DNA of 64,000 nt, taken from assembly GCA_027605045.1 (NCBI GenBank), contig JAQFWX010000046.1, positions 62,001-126,000 on the forward strand, read 5' to 3'. Under the pieces are notes generated by a model, which was not told where the DNA came from, searched no databases, and saw nothing but the letters and a program-made list of their open reading frames with translations. Position 1 is the first letter of the stretch. The number at the start of each line of letters is the position of its first letter. The position numbers and the translations under genes were made by a program. Shown in pieces: positions 34,741 through 45,467 of this stretch. This DNA is from Phallus indusiatus (Eukaryota; Basidiomycota; Agaricomycetes; Phallales; Phallaceae).

Positions 34741-37700
34741 CAATGATCTGTTATTGCTCTTTCTGCTCCTGCCAAGGCGGGAAACAGCTTCAGCCTAAAA
34801 CAGTCGTCGCTCACCGGAATAGCGATCAGAAACGCCTAGACCTTCTCAATCAATTAGACGACCCTGAGTCCAAAGCATATTCTATCAAGCTTGCAGAGTC
34901 TATCATAAAAACTCAAGCTCAGCTACAACTCGTTCTATCTGGAGTTGGTGAGTGCTCAATTTCATGCCTTTGCTAATAAATCAATTTGAATGTGACATCG
35001 ATACTTTCAGAGAAGAAAAGAAGAACTCGAGCGCGACGCACCGTCAATATAAATGCGCCTGATTTAGCACCACAGTCTTCCGGCAAGACTGATATCGTTC
35101 CTGGGCCTGATCATGAATTCATGGACGAGGAGATTGACGAATGTGAGGAATTTATAGACGAGAGAATTGACGAGTGTGAGAAATTTATGGATGAAGGGAT
35201 TGACGAATGTGAGACATTCGATTTGTGAAATAGTATAACTTAACTCACGCGTTTGCGGATTAATAAAATTAGATGAGGACCATGCCGCATCTCTCGAATT
35301 TCCAGAAGATAGTTGCGAGCCAGGTTTTTTTTTCTTTCTTTCTACTTTCCATTTTGTTTATAATGGAATAAGGTACTACGGAAATACTTATAGAAGATAT
35401 TGAGTCAGCCTCTGATATGCCAGAGGAAATAGTGGAATTGGTGTGGTCTATTTAATCAGCTGCAACGTGCTCATACTGACTAAAATGTGCAGCACGCGCA
35501 GGACAATACCGATTTGGACAATCCGGACAGTCCGGACTCTGGGAGCGTTGACGATTCTGATTCTGAATACATGGAAAATTTGGAATACAATAGTTCAGTT
35601 GATGTCGACGTACTTCCAAACTCAGTGATGAAACTTCGAGAAGAATTTCTTGGAGGATACAGATGTCCACAGACTTCGCCGAAAAATGTCCAGCCTGTCA
35701 AGCTTACCCCTACTGAAGAGGCGTCTCTAGCTTATTATATTGGTTGGTGGAAAGGAAATTCCAGGGATGAGGCATATGATATCAGCAGATACCTCATTTC
35801 CAACCTAACTGGAATGCCTTTACTCTCCTTGCATAACGTTCGAAAGCTAGCAGAGTCCGTGGTGCACTTTCGCGTCGTAATGGTGGATATGTGCCCAATG
35901 AGCTGTTTGGCATATACTGGGCCGTACGCACAACTGAGTCACTGCACTCATCCGAAAAAGAATGGGATTTGCAACAACCCAAGATATCGCAGCGACAACA
36001 ATGGGGAGCCTACACCCCTGAAGAAATTACCTTCTCGTAAACAATTCGCCGTTTTACCAGTCATGGCAATAATACGGGCTCTGTTTGCCAACGAGACAAG
36101 CTCGAAGGACATGCGCCACAGAGATACCTGTCTGAAGGAGGCTTTACATCTCGTTGGAACAGCCATAAAATACCAAGATTTCGCGAATTCGACTAGCCAC
36201 CGTACACAATTTCAACGCATGCATCTTTTCCAAGATCCTCGCGACGTTGCTTTTGCGATCTCTTCGGACGGAGCACAGCTAACTATGAAACGTCAATCCA
36301 GCACTTGGATTGTCATTTTAATCATTCTCAATTTACCTCCTCATATCCGCTACAAATCCAACAATGTTATTATGAATCTAGCCATTCCGGGACCAAATAA
36401 CCCGCAAAACCTTGATTCTTTCTTATACCCGCTCTTTCAGGAAATGGCAAAGGCATCTGAGGGGATATGGATGTGGGACGCCGTCGATTCGACTGCCTTC
36501 TGCATGAGGGCGTATATTACCTTGGGGCTAGGTGATATGCCCGGCTCTGCAAGACTAAGTGGTATGGCAGGACATACCGCCGTTCATGGAGACAGATTCA
36601 GTCACGTCGAAGGAGCAAAAACTAGTGATACGAACAAGAAACGAATTTATTATCCCATGTCACCACCCGAAAAAGAAATTTACAACAAAAGCCGGCCAAC
36701 CTATGATCTCAATGCCCTCCCATTACGCACTCACGCAGATTATTGCGAAACGATTGGCAGGCTTGAAGCTGCAACTTCTGAAAATGAACGCTCCCGTATA
36801 GCACAACAAACGGGTATATCACGACTCAGTTTGTGCGCCGCTAGCCCGGCATTCCAACACCCGAGCTTTTTCCCATTCGATCCATTCCATTTATTTTACG
36901 AGAACTGTATGGCATACATATGGGAATTATGGGTGAAAGTAGCGTCAAACCCTATTGAAAACATACAGATACAAAAGTCACACCTTCAGCGAATAGGTGA
37001 ATGGCTGCCGCCAGCAATGACGACGCTACCTCCGGCTTTTTGTGGTCCCGTTAGAGACGTCTTCTTGAAAAACCAGAGCCAATACAAAATATACGAATGG
37101 ATGGCCTTAGTTCATTGGTATATCACCCCCATGTTGATCGAGTTGCGCCATGTCGATGGTAGAATCGTCGACAACTTTTCACAATTTTCCTATATAGTGG
37201 AGTATGCAATGACGATCACCGGAAGAAGCGAAAGTGATCTCGCATCCCTTCATTCCAGGATCGTTACCTTCCTCACCGAATACGAGAGGGTTTACGTTGG
37301 TAACAATCCAGCAAATGTGTCAAGGTGCCGTCTTTGCATCTTTCAACTCATTCACATTCCGGCCCATATACGATGGAATGGATCGGTTCGATTGGGCTCT
37401 CAAGCTACAGTCGAGCGAAGTATTGGTGAACTAGGATATCGAATACGTTCTCAAAAAGCTCCCTTTGCAAACTTAACGCGCCTCATCAAAGAGAGGGAAC
37501 TCATTAAAATTCTTCAGCTATACTATCCAAAATTAACGTCTCTGCTAGCTCCCCCGGTGACTAGGACTAGGACTTCGCCCATAAAGTCGAAGATGTTTTC
37601 TCGACAGCTGCAAAAGAAGAAATTGCTAGACGAAACACAGAAAGATCTACATGAACTCAACGCTATCAAGGAATGGCTGGGGAATACAGATATTCTTCCT

Positions 37701-38194
37701 AAAGATTGTGAACGATGGGGAAAAATCAGGTTGAATGGATATGTTCTACGATGTGCGCTCTTTGAATTACCTGAAGAGCCCCCAAAGCGATACTATCGAT
37801 GGTTCAAGGTGAATTAAACTTTTCGTAGTGTATCTTTACAATGACCCAACTCGATTTTGAATAGGCTGAAGGCAAAAACAATTTTGGAGAGGCTTTAGTT
37901 TTTTATCGCGTCCATTTTGAAGGAGTCGTCAAGGAATTGGTGATTTTTAAGCCGCTTATTGATATAAAAATCAAATCCTGTGCCTCTAGAATTCGGGGAA
38001 AATGGAGCAAAGACATTAGGATTATGGAAGTCTCTTGTATAACGAGTATCGTCGGTATATGGCGTATTCCGAACTCGGAATACGTCTATATTTTGGAAAA
38101 ACATCCCGGGCTCGACGTGCTCATGCAACATTTGCCTGATCTAGCAGAGACGGCGTCCGAAGATGCGACGGAAGAAAAAGAGCCTGAGGAGTAA
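34741..38194 (+). CDS. Tnp2-type transposase
   Basis: The ATG at 34741 begins a likely zinc-binding N-terminus (CYCSFCSCQGGKQLQPKTVV then AHRN). Four short acidic exons follow, including DEEIDECEEFIDERIDECE. The main exon (about 35494-37810) has YYIGWWKGNSRDEAYDISRY and then the Transposase_21/Tnp2 core: ISSDGAQLTMKRQSSTW (first catalytic Asp region), IPGPNNPQNLDSFLYPLF, and LGLGDMPGSARLSGMAGH (second Asp region). After it come CAASPAFQHPSFFPFDPFHL, and near the end SQATVERSIGEL. A last exon after a GTGAATT donor encodes FGEALVFYRVHFEGVVKEL and stops at 38192-38194. No internal stop or frameshift is seen, so it looks intact. I considered Plavaka and KDZ families and reject them because their signature segments are absent. 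Confidence 0.85.
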
Positions 38195-38559
38195 TTCATT
38201 TTTCTCTACTATCTAAACACGATTCCATAATATATGCATGATTATTATTTACATACCCTGCCTTAACGAACAAATTATCAGTATTCAAAGAATATTATGA
38301 TGATATGAATTATTAATTACATCCGAAGAAATGACAATGTCAGATACGAAGTGGTTGTGGCCGTGCAAGATACGTTTGGGGTATCCATACTCGATCTGTT
38401 GAACCGGTTAATTATCGGACAATGATGGTGTTATCTCTTGAGGCAGTTAGAATTATATCTGGGTTTTCAGAAGAAGTGGCTATAGCAGTAATCCATCCTT
38501 TATGTCACTATAGAGAACAGGCGTAGATAGCCCAAAGATCTTGCCAGAAGATTTTGTGA

Positions 38560-39480
38560 AAAACGTCGCGTAAAATACTCCACAAGTCTAATCTGAAAGA
38601 CGAATATATCCATATGAAGTCGATCCTACGACTATGTAGTGACCTCGGCAAGGATATACATCGTCGAAAACTCTTATCTTCATGGTCTCACTCCTCAGGA
38701 ATTCTTCTTTAAAACTATGTGGTTTGAGAAGATATAATTGATACGACTGCCATTTCAGCCGAGACCAGTTATATTCAGCGTCGTCTAGTACAAGCCTCGG
38801 AATATGGTCTGCTACGATGGAACTGCACGCAATTATCTGGGCGATTTAATCCAATTTGACAGAGAAGACGGTGCCTTGATCCAACGTCAATTAATACCCT
38901 TTCCTCTCAGCAATAAGGCCAAGGCTTTTAAGTGACGATACAAAGATATGGACAGAGCCCATCAAAGGGTTTTTCCCTCGTACCTTTCCAGTTCGAGTTG
39001 AACGATAATTTTTAAGTACAGACCGTTAATGCATAATTGAATCAATTGATTGAAGATCGTCGCATCCTCCGGGACTTCGTCTTTACAGCCAACGATGCAA
39101 CTTGGCCACACTATCTACCTGTGAATTTTCGAAGAATTGCGCAGAATTTGCAGCAGATTTTCCGCGAAGATCGTCGAAAGCCCGGTGACATGTTGGCATT
39201 CTCCCTGCATCATCGATTCAGTAAAAGCATTATCTTCCAAGCTTATCTTTGTAGAACTGTTGTTGAACATACACCTTCTATAGACGTTCGCAACTTGACC
39301 CGTACTAGAGGCCATCTAAACAAAGAAGCGTTTGAGTGGGAATTATATAGAAACGAAGTTCAAACAATCTACTAGTACAGTTAATTCTGGAGATGTGCGA
39401 GACATTGGCAGCGCAATCTATTGGTGAACCAGCGACACAAACGACGTTGAACACTTTTTACTAAACATAACACACTCAAA
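38560..39480 (+). pseudogene. RPB1: decayed fragment of the RNA polymerase II largest subunit gene inside the transposon
   Basis: Translated pieces in shifting frames match successive parts of Rpb1: VENSYLHGLTPQEFFFKTMW (38664), then IDTTAISAETSYIQRRLVQA (about 38730), then MVCYDGTARNYLGDLIQF (about 38810), then QLIEDRRILRDFVF (39042), then LPVNFRRIAQNLQQIF and DRRKPGDM (about 39115-39190). Last comes [20 protein letters not shown] (about 39400). The order is the same as in Rpb1. Several frameshifts and stops separate the pieces, the first few hundred bases (before 38660) are too decayed to read, and neither end of RPB1 is present. It therefore makes no functional subunit. No clear introns are seen in the fragment. 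Confidence 0.85.
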
Positions 39481-39971
39481 AAACCTTTCTGCATAAAACA
39501 AATATACTCATCTTTGACGTCAAATTCCACAGATTTATCGGTGCGGTAAACCACGGGAGTATTGAATATCCTATTGTAATATTTGTCAAACAGGAATGCG
39601 AACTTACAGACTTACTTTCACATGTAAAAATATGTTATTACGATTGCAGAATTATGAGTCTGTGCTGTTCTATATGAGTGCATTAGCGATATTCAAGAAA
39701 CATAAACAGAAGTCGTTACCGCAGTGGCTTGAATAATGAAGCAAGGTGATATATGCCGTTAAAAATATTCCTGTGCTAGAAAAGACAGAAATATTAATGA
39801 CTCTGTTGATAAAACAGACGTCTAAACAAAATATTAAAGAAAAGCGAAACATGATGTAGGTAATTACATCAATTTGATTGCGGAGACATCTTTATTCCCT
39901 GCTAAAATCTTTCTACTAACCAGTTTCTTTATTTAAATTAGTATTACGATTGAAGGTGAAGAAACTAAATC

Positions 39972-40697
39972 TCACATATACTCCAATACAGCCGCTAAGA
40001 TTCCGAAGCAGCAAGCAAAGTAAACCGATGCTTGTGTATTAAACAAGCCCGTAAAACTAGCGGCGAAGTCGAGGAAGATTGAGAGAAAACCAAGACAACG
40101 TTTCCTCGCCGTTTCGTCTTCAATAAAACAGAGCCTAATAAAGTTTATTGACGAAAAAAATATTCATAATGGGCTGCGTGAACACTTACAAAAAGTCAAT
40201 TTGTGCGGACATAATGTTGAGGAAAAACCCGAGCGCAATCGACGTATTTGATATAGACAGAATCGCAGAAACCACGGCAAAAATCACTGAGACGACTTTG
40301 TGAGTGATAAAATTCGCCTGTGGAATAGATAGTTAGTCTGGCGGCGTTGGGTTGTGGGTGTGTCTCCTACCTGGTGGCGGTTTAAGCGGTTTTCTTGATA
40401 TAGATCAAAGATGAAAATGCTGATAAACGTCGTCAATAAAATATAGAATATATAATGAACGAGAATTACTCACAAAAGACCCGTCATAAGCCTAGCAACG
40501 AGGATTTTTCCAGCGACGGCGTAGCTAGACGAATTAGTAGCCAAAGCACTACTACAAATCGATAAAACTAGCATAGAAGTACGTGAAATACTAATGATAA
40601 TGAGATACATAGTAGTTGAAGAAAGAATGAGTTGTGTGACGAAAGAAGGCGGTGGCAAGCAACGACGTAATCGACGTAAATGACCGAAAGCGTGCAT
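39972..40697 (-). CDS. multi-pass membrane protein carried by the transposon
   Basis: Four exons with good splice sites: ATG at 40697 to about 40472; then IFIFDLYQENRLNRHQ (about 40375-40422); then ANFITHKVVSVIFAVVSAIL with SISNTSIALGFFLNIM (about 40190-40320); and LCFIEDETARKRCLGFLSIF to the TGA at 39972-39974. The protein of about 190 residues has at least four hydrophobic segments and short loops. I do not recognise a named family; the pattern resembles the many unnamed small fungal integral membrane proteins. It lies inside the transposon between the RPB1 fragment and the right inverted repeat and runs opposite to the transposase. Intact exons suggest selection or a recent capture. Function unknown. 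Confidence 0.6.
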
Positions 40698-40815
40698 AAC
40701 CCAAACGGACTCGCGGGATGCAGTATAAAAATTGAAACGAGCGTAAACTGCTATTGTTTGAAATGTATTTACTATCTACAAGTTGAGTAAATACATGGGA
40801 TTTGAGCTATACCGA

Positions 40816-40843
40816 CGCGTTGATGCGTCAACGCATCAACGCG
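40816..40843. repeat. 28-bp near-perfect palindrome near the right end of the transposon
   Basis: Two exact 13-base arms (CGCGTTGATGCGT and its reverse complement) with a 2-base spacer CA, GC-rich in an AT-rich surrounding. It lies 166 bases inside the right end. It could form a hairpin or bind a dimeric protein. Confidence 0.9.
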
Positions 40844-40993
40844 ACTGTACTAACGTGCCCCAAGTCCCACCCGTCGACCAATCCGCGCGGCCCATCAAAA
40901 ATCGTATTTCTGCAAGACTTCGGCTGACTAAGGTACGACTGAATTTTACAGAGCCGCTACGAGCTCCGAATCTCGCTTGAATTTTGTTTGAAT

Positions 40994-41009
40994 TTCCGTT
41001 TTTACTGAG
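40994..41009 (-). repeat. right terminal inverted repeat of the transposon
   Basis: TTCCGTTTTTACTGAG, the exact reverse complement of the left end at 31602-31617, followed at once by the target copy CGTCACA. Confidence 0.88.
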
Positions 41010-41016
41010 CGTCACA
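41010..41016. repeat. target site duplication, right copy
   Basis: CGTCACA, matching 31595-31601. On the minus strand it encodes the Cys-Asp codons of the Dus3 exon (RRYLCD), which are repeated at the other side of the transposon. Confidence 0.85.
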
Positions 41017-43299
41017 TAGGTATCGTCTTGCTTTGTTTACTCCAGCCGTATCGGAGCCGAAATGACTGGTATTTGCGGTAATTTTCGTGACAAAAGATTG
41101 GAATTGAGGTGTACACTTACTCTAAACCAAATTCAGCGTACTTACGGCATTGCGCGTAAGCAACATGATTTTGCAGATACTGAAAAATTTGCTATACCTG
41201 TCGTATAAGATCCAACCTTTCTCGAGAACTAATGTCCCATTCTCTTTTCTCTTTGATTTCAGTGAATATCCAAGGTTTAATCAAAGCTCCTCGAGCGATC
41301 ATGACTCCGTCTACTCCTGTATTATCGATGGCGGTCCAATAGCTTTCGGATGAATAACAATCGCCCCCACCGAAAATTGGAATAGTGGGTACTTTCGTTT
41401 TAAGGTAAGAACGCTATTCTAATTACAGATTAATAAGAATCAAGGATACGTACAATCGTCGTCCTGAGAAGCCTCGCGAAGGGTGTCGACGCATTGTTTG
41501 ATATAATCCCAATCCGCGAGACGGGTATACCGTTGTTGTCGTGACCGGCCATGGATCTAATAGTAATACTCAACACACACGAATAACGAAATAGCTTTAA
41601 AGCGAACTGTTATCGCGCTGGCACCCCATTCTTTGGCTACTCTAGGCATTAGCTTGTGCGCAGTGTTTTTGTTATCTTTGATTCCAGTCCGGATCTTCAG
41701 AGTGAGGGGTATTTCGCCTAAAGCACGATTCATTCCAACTAATATTTCTCCTAGTTTACTGACGCGATCAAGTACTTTTAGAGAATAATGACATCGTCAG
41801 AGAAAAATCCTTGCCCAAAACTTATCACTACTTACATGCAGAACCAGCACCCGATTTAAACACAAGGTCGATGGGACAACCACAGTTAAGGTCGACAAAA
41901 TCCAGGTTACTACCAAACTCTTTGGCCATTAATTCGGCTGTCGGTACCAGAGTTGAAGGTTTATTTCCAGCTAGTTGAATTCCGAATATTTTCTCGGATG
42001 GATGCCGACGGACCAAAGACCACTCTTCCTTGGAAGCGGATAAAAATGAGGTCGCCAAACCCATTTCTCCACATGTGATATCCGCTCCCATCTTGACGCA
42101 TAGCCTTCTGAAGGGCTACATAGAAGAGGTCAGTTGGTGGTCATTGTAATAAAAGGTGGTCATTCGCACCAAATTTCCGACGGTAGTGAGAGGCGCAAGA
42201 TCTGGAGTGATATCAGTTAGCTACAATGCATTCGATAATCGTTTTACGTACATGTTTTCCCCCTCCAATCCAAACGTTTTTTCTCGATGGGCCGCAATAT
42301 CGCATCTGGAGAATCGACTTGAGACTCGTCGAAGTCTATTGTTGGAGTAAAACTGTCTGTTTCAAGGGCTTCATTTGCATTTCCCGCGGCCGTTGGCTTG
42401 ATCTTCTCTAATGCGGCCAAATATTCTGTGGCAATTGGTGTCAGGTACTGAGTGCAAGAACGAGTGGTTAGTCATAAATCCATTTGAGCTACGAAGAGTA
42501 CGTCTACCGTTTTCGTTCTTAACGCTTTAGCCGTTTCGGTTTTCAAAAAATTCCGTTCAGCAAATGATTTTTTGAATTCGTCTTGCTTTTGTTCGTCCTG
42601 TATCAGAGCTATCCCGAGACCGGAATCCACTCGACTAGCGTGACCTCCGAGGAATCTACATTTTAAACCGACGTTGCATACGCCGGCCGACTCAAAGATT
42701 GGGCAAGAGGTTGTAAAGTCAACGGATGGAAAGTCAGGATCGACAGGTCCGGTTTCTAATGGGATAACAAACGGCGGTTCCGTGGACAGAGAAGAGGACG
42801 GGGGAAGCTTAATGTCTCTGGATTTGTTTATGAGGTAAGCCTTGATATCATGTGTAAAACGACATCTATACAAGAAAGAAAAAACAGATTTATTAGCCAC
42901 TCAATGTGATGATAAAGCTTGAAGTGGTTACTGTTCTCCGAATCCGCATGGCACCCCGGACGCAAGTTTCCAGCATAACTCAACATTCTCCGTCACTCTT
43001 GCAAACCTCCGATTCTTATTAGCTCCTCTATTCTTTTTCTTTTCTTCTTTTACTAATTGCTTTCGCTGAGCCCCTGAAAGCTTCTGCTTTTTACTCGGCG
43101 GTTCTTGCGCTTCGCTCTCATCGATACCGCGACCTTGATCAGCTTGATTGTGCTCAACATCCTGTCCTTCTGCTGCGTCGTCGTTTGGTATTGGAGCATT
43201 CAACGATATTATGTATCTGGAAAAGTTTATTTATGGAAGATTTACTCTGCAAGTGACCTACTCGGGCTTAACAGGCGCGACGCCAGGGAGTAATGGCAT
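41010..43299 (-). pseudogene. DUS3: Dus3 N-terminal and catalytic part, truncated by the transposon
   Basis: tRNA-dihydrouridine synthase 3 reduces a uridine in the variable loop (U47) of tRNAs using FMN. The ATG at 43299 starts MPLLPGVAPVKPEYII after which a basic stretch (PPSKKQKLSG) is likely a nuclear signal. Two CCCH zinc fingers, typical of Dus3, follow: CWKLASGVPCGFGEQ with CRFTH, and CPIFESAGVCNVGLKCRFLG. The catalytic domain has [16 protein letters not shown] and the active-site cysteine in [15 protein letters not shown], with [18 protein letters not shown] and [16 protein letters not shown] later. Exons YAEFGLE and HFGSDTAGVNKARRYLCD end at the transposon. The rest (about 75 residues) is at 31301-31601. 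Without precise excision the product lacks the conserved C-terminus. Confidence 0.92.
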
Positions 43300-43799
43300 T
43301 TTGTTGCTGGTTTAGTGGACCAACAGTCTGGGAAAGTTACGTAAGTAAATCAAGCGCTCACCAGACATTGACGCGCTGAAAAAAAACATGACAAGTACAA
43401 GTATCATTCAATACTCAAAATTCAATGTTCAGTAATGATAGAGAGGTAAGTAATTTGGTTTCATGACCCGTTTGCATTCGAAATCTGATCTTCCCGGCTC
43501 ATATATTGGTACCATGTAGTGAGAAGTAAACATCGGATGAAGGGTATCAGGCTAAAACAGCTAGGTCAAAATGACTGTTGATGCATGTCTGGTTCTTATT
43601 CGGGTCTCGTTGGTTCTATTAAAAGTCGAAAGCGAGAAACCCACGAAGAGTGCTTTCGAGATCCGTGACATTGCACCAATTCTATTGGCCATGATAGGCA
43701 CTCACGTGAAAAGCAGTTTATTGAAGCAGATTAGGTTCTGGAATCGGCTCTAAAATTCACACCGTAAATGACAGACAATTATCTCAGAAACGGCTCTTC
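43300..43799. other. intergenic region between divergent Dus3 and alcohol dehydrogenase
   Basis: Five hundred bases with no recognised gene. One plus-strand frame at 43571-43753 has no domain. It should hold both promoters. Confidence 0.4.
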
Positions 43800-45342
43800 A
43801 TGCAACCACGTCAACATGCATCGTCTCCGTCTCTACCACAGACTATGTCCGCACTACTATTGACCGCGTACAAAAGCCCTTATACGTTGAATCGTTCCAT
43901 GAGCCTTCCAATATGGACCCATGGAAATCAGTCGGACTCTAGAGATCCAGGATTAGTCGGTTTGAAACCAGACGAGATTTTGATAAAAACCGTTGCGGCT
44001 GGTTATTGTCACGGTGATCTCATGATCCAGAATCTTGAGTTGGGTGTAGAAGCGGGCGAGCTCCCCACCGGAGGCACCGGTCTACCCATGATTCCGTTTC
44101 ACGAAGGAGCTGGTGTTATTGTGCAAGTCGGAAGTGGAATAGAAGATAAAGATTTAAAGGTAGGTACGCAACGTTCAATCAGCCTGTTAAGTCGTCTAAT
44201 ATGCTGTTGAACGCAAGGTTGGCGACAGAGTGGGGGTAATGGCGTGCAAAGATCCTTGTGGAATATGTTCAGACTGCAACAAAGGATTTCAGAATTATTG
44301 TGCGAATCTTAAATTAAGGGGCATTACTATCGATGGGACAGCTGCTGAATATATTTTGGCCGATGCTTGGTCTGCCATCAAACTTCCTGACGAGATTGGG
44401 TATGACGCAGGGGCGGGCTTAATGTGCGCAGGTGAGATGATTAAATTGATGAGAAAATAAGCCTTTAACCGACACCTTCAATTGGCTCCACTATGTACTC
44501 TGGCCTTAAGAAAGCTGACGCAAAGAAAGGGAAGACTGTCGCAATCGTTGGAATTGGGGTATATCCCAGCTTTGAAAGATATAATACCCTCTCTTATTTA
44601 AATGCAGGGGTTAGGTCATATAGGTGTTCAACTTGCCAAATGTCTGGAATGTTGCGTCATTGCGATCGATATCCGACAGGCACCACTCGATCTGATACAG
44701 AAAGCAAAGTTTGCACCGGTAGGCAGAGTCTTTTCCTTTTTCGCGCGAGGTTTTCTCAGACGTTACTCTCCGATTTCATTCAGGACATTTGCATAAACAG
44801 TTCTCAAATCTCGAGTGATAATTTGCATTCGCATCTCGCAAAGCACGGTATCGAAAACGTTGATGCTTCGATTGTAGTTGCAGACTCAAACGCTGCATTT
44901 GACTTGGCCATTAAGTTGACCGGGAAGCATGGAACAGTCGTTGGAGTTGGCATGTAAGCATCTTCAGAAAAAAAGAAACAGCTGACGTCACTGACTAACG
45001 ACTTCACTTGGCAAGCCCTCAACATGCGATTGTAAGGTCCTGAAATTTTTATCAGTGATATTTTACTTGATTTGCTAGAATGTTCATTATACCGACTTGA
45101 TCTTCCGTAACATTACGTTGAAGAGCGCAACCCTTGGGACGCCAATGCAAACACGAGAAATGCTTGCTTTAGTCGCTGAGCATGGTAAGACGAGTATCTT
45201 ATTGATAATGTTGAGTCTTGGCTGAAAATTTATTCCAGGAATTGAAGTCCAGACAAATGCTTATCCCCTAAAAGACTTTGAGCAAATGTTGAAGGATTAT
45301 CAAAGCGATCGCCGAGCGGGCAAATATATCCTCAGGATGTAG
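43800..45342 (+). CDS. Zinc-dependent medium-chain alcohol dehydrogenase (paralogue)
   Basis: Second member of the family found at 4383, with the same MSALLLTAY start after a 15-residue extension. The catalytic zinc region is GYCHGDLM and PFHEGAGVIVQVG. The structural zinc lobe has the normal spacing DPCGICSDCNKGFQNYC. The Rossmann motif is split by an intron (TVAIVGIG, then GLGHIGVQLAKCLECC). Further exons carry VDASIVVADSNAAFDLAIKL, DLIFRNITLKSATLGTP and the end RRAGKYILRM with a TAG at 45340-45342. At least seven introns are needed, more than in the other copy. It diverges from the Dus3 gene; both promoters share the 500 bases at 43300-43799. Substrate unknown. Confidence 0.88.
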
Positions 45343-45467
45343 TAGTTCGATTTAACATGGTCTGCATAGGTATCAAAAAATTACAATAAATGCAATACGC
45401 TCCATGTCAAACCTCGCTTGACAGTTTCAGTCACTTACAGAATGCACTCATGCAAGAGAGACCGACA

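Larger units (their letters stand above)
31602..41009. mobile_element. 9.4-kb Tnp2-type DNA transposon inserted in the Dus3 gene, with captured host sequence
   Basis: Boundaries are set by three independent observations: perfect 16-base terminal inverted repeats, a duplicated target of 7 (or 8) bases, and the interrupted Dus3 exon whose two halves resume exactly at the two copies of the target. Inside are an accessory gene (32359-34352, minus), a Tnp2-type transposase (34741-38194, plus), an RPB1 fragment (38560-39480, plus) and a multi-pass membrane protein gene (39972-40697, minus). Tnp2 transposases are typical of CACTA/EnSpm-like elements, which usually make 2-3 base duplications and begin CACT; these ends differ. 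Transposase and Dus3 are on opposite strands. The transposase frame is open throughout, so the element may be autonomous. Confidence 0.9.

Noticed and set aside
34741..38194. Assignment of the transposase to Plavaka or KDZ families
   Set aside because: The core (SSDGAQL, IPGPNNPQNLD, LGDMPGSARL) fits Tnp2/Transposase_21, and the signature segments I expect for Plavaka or KDZ are missing.
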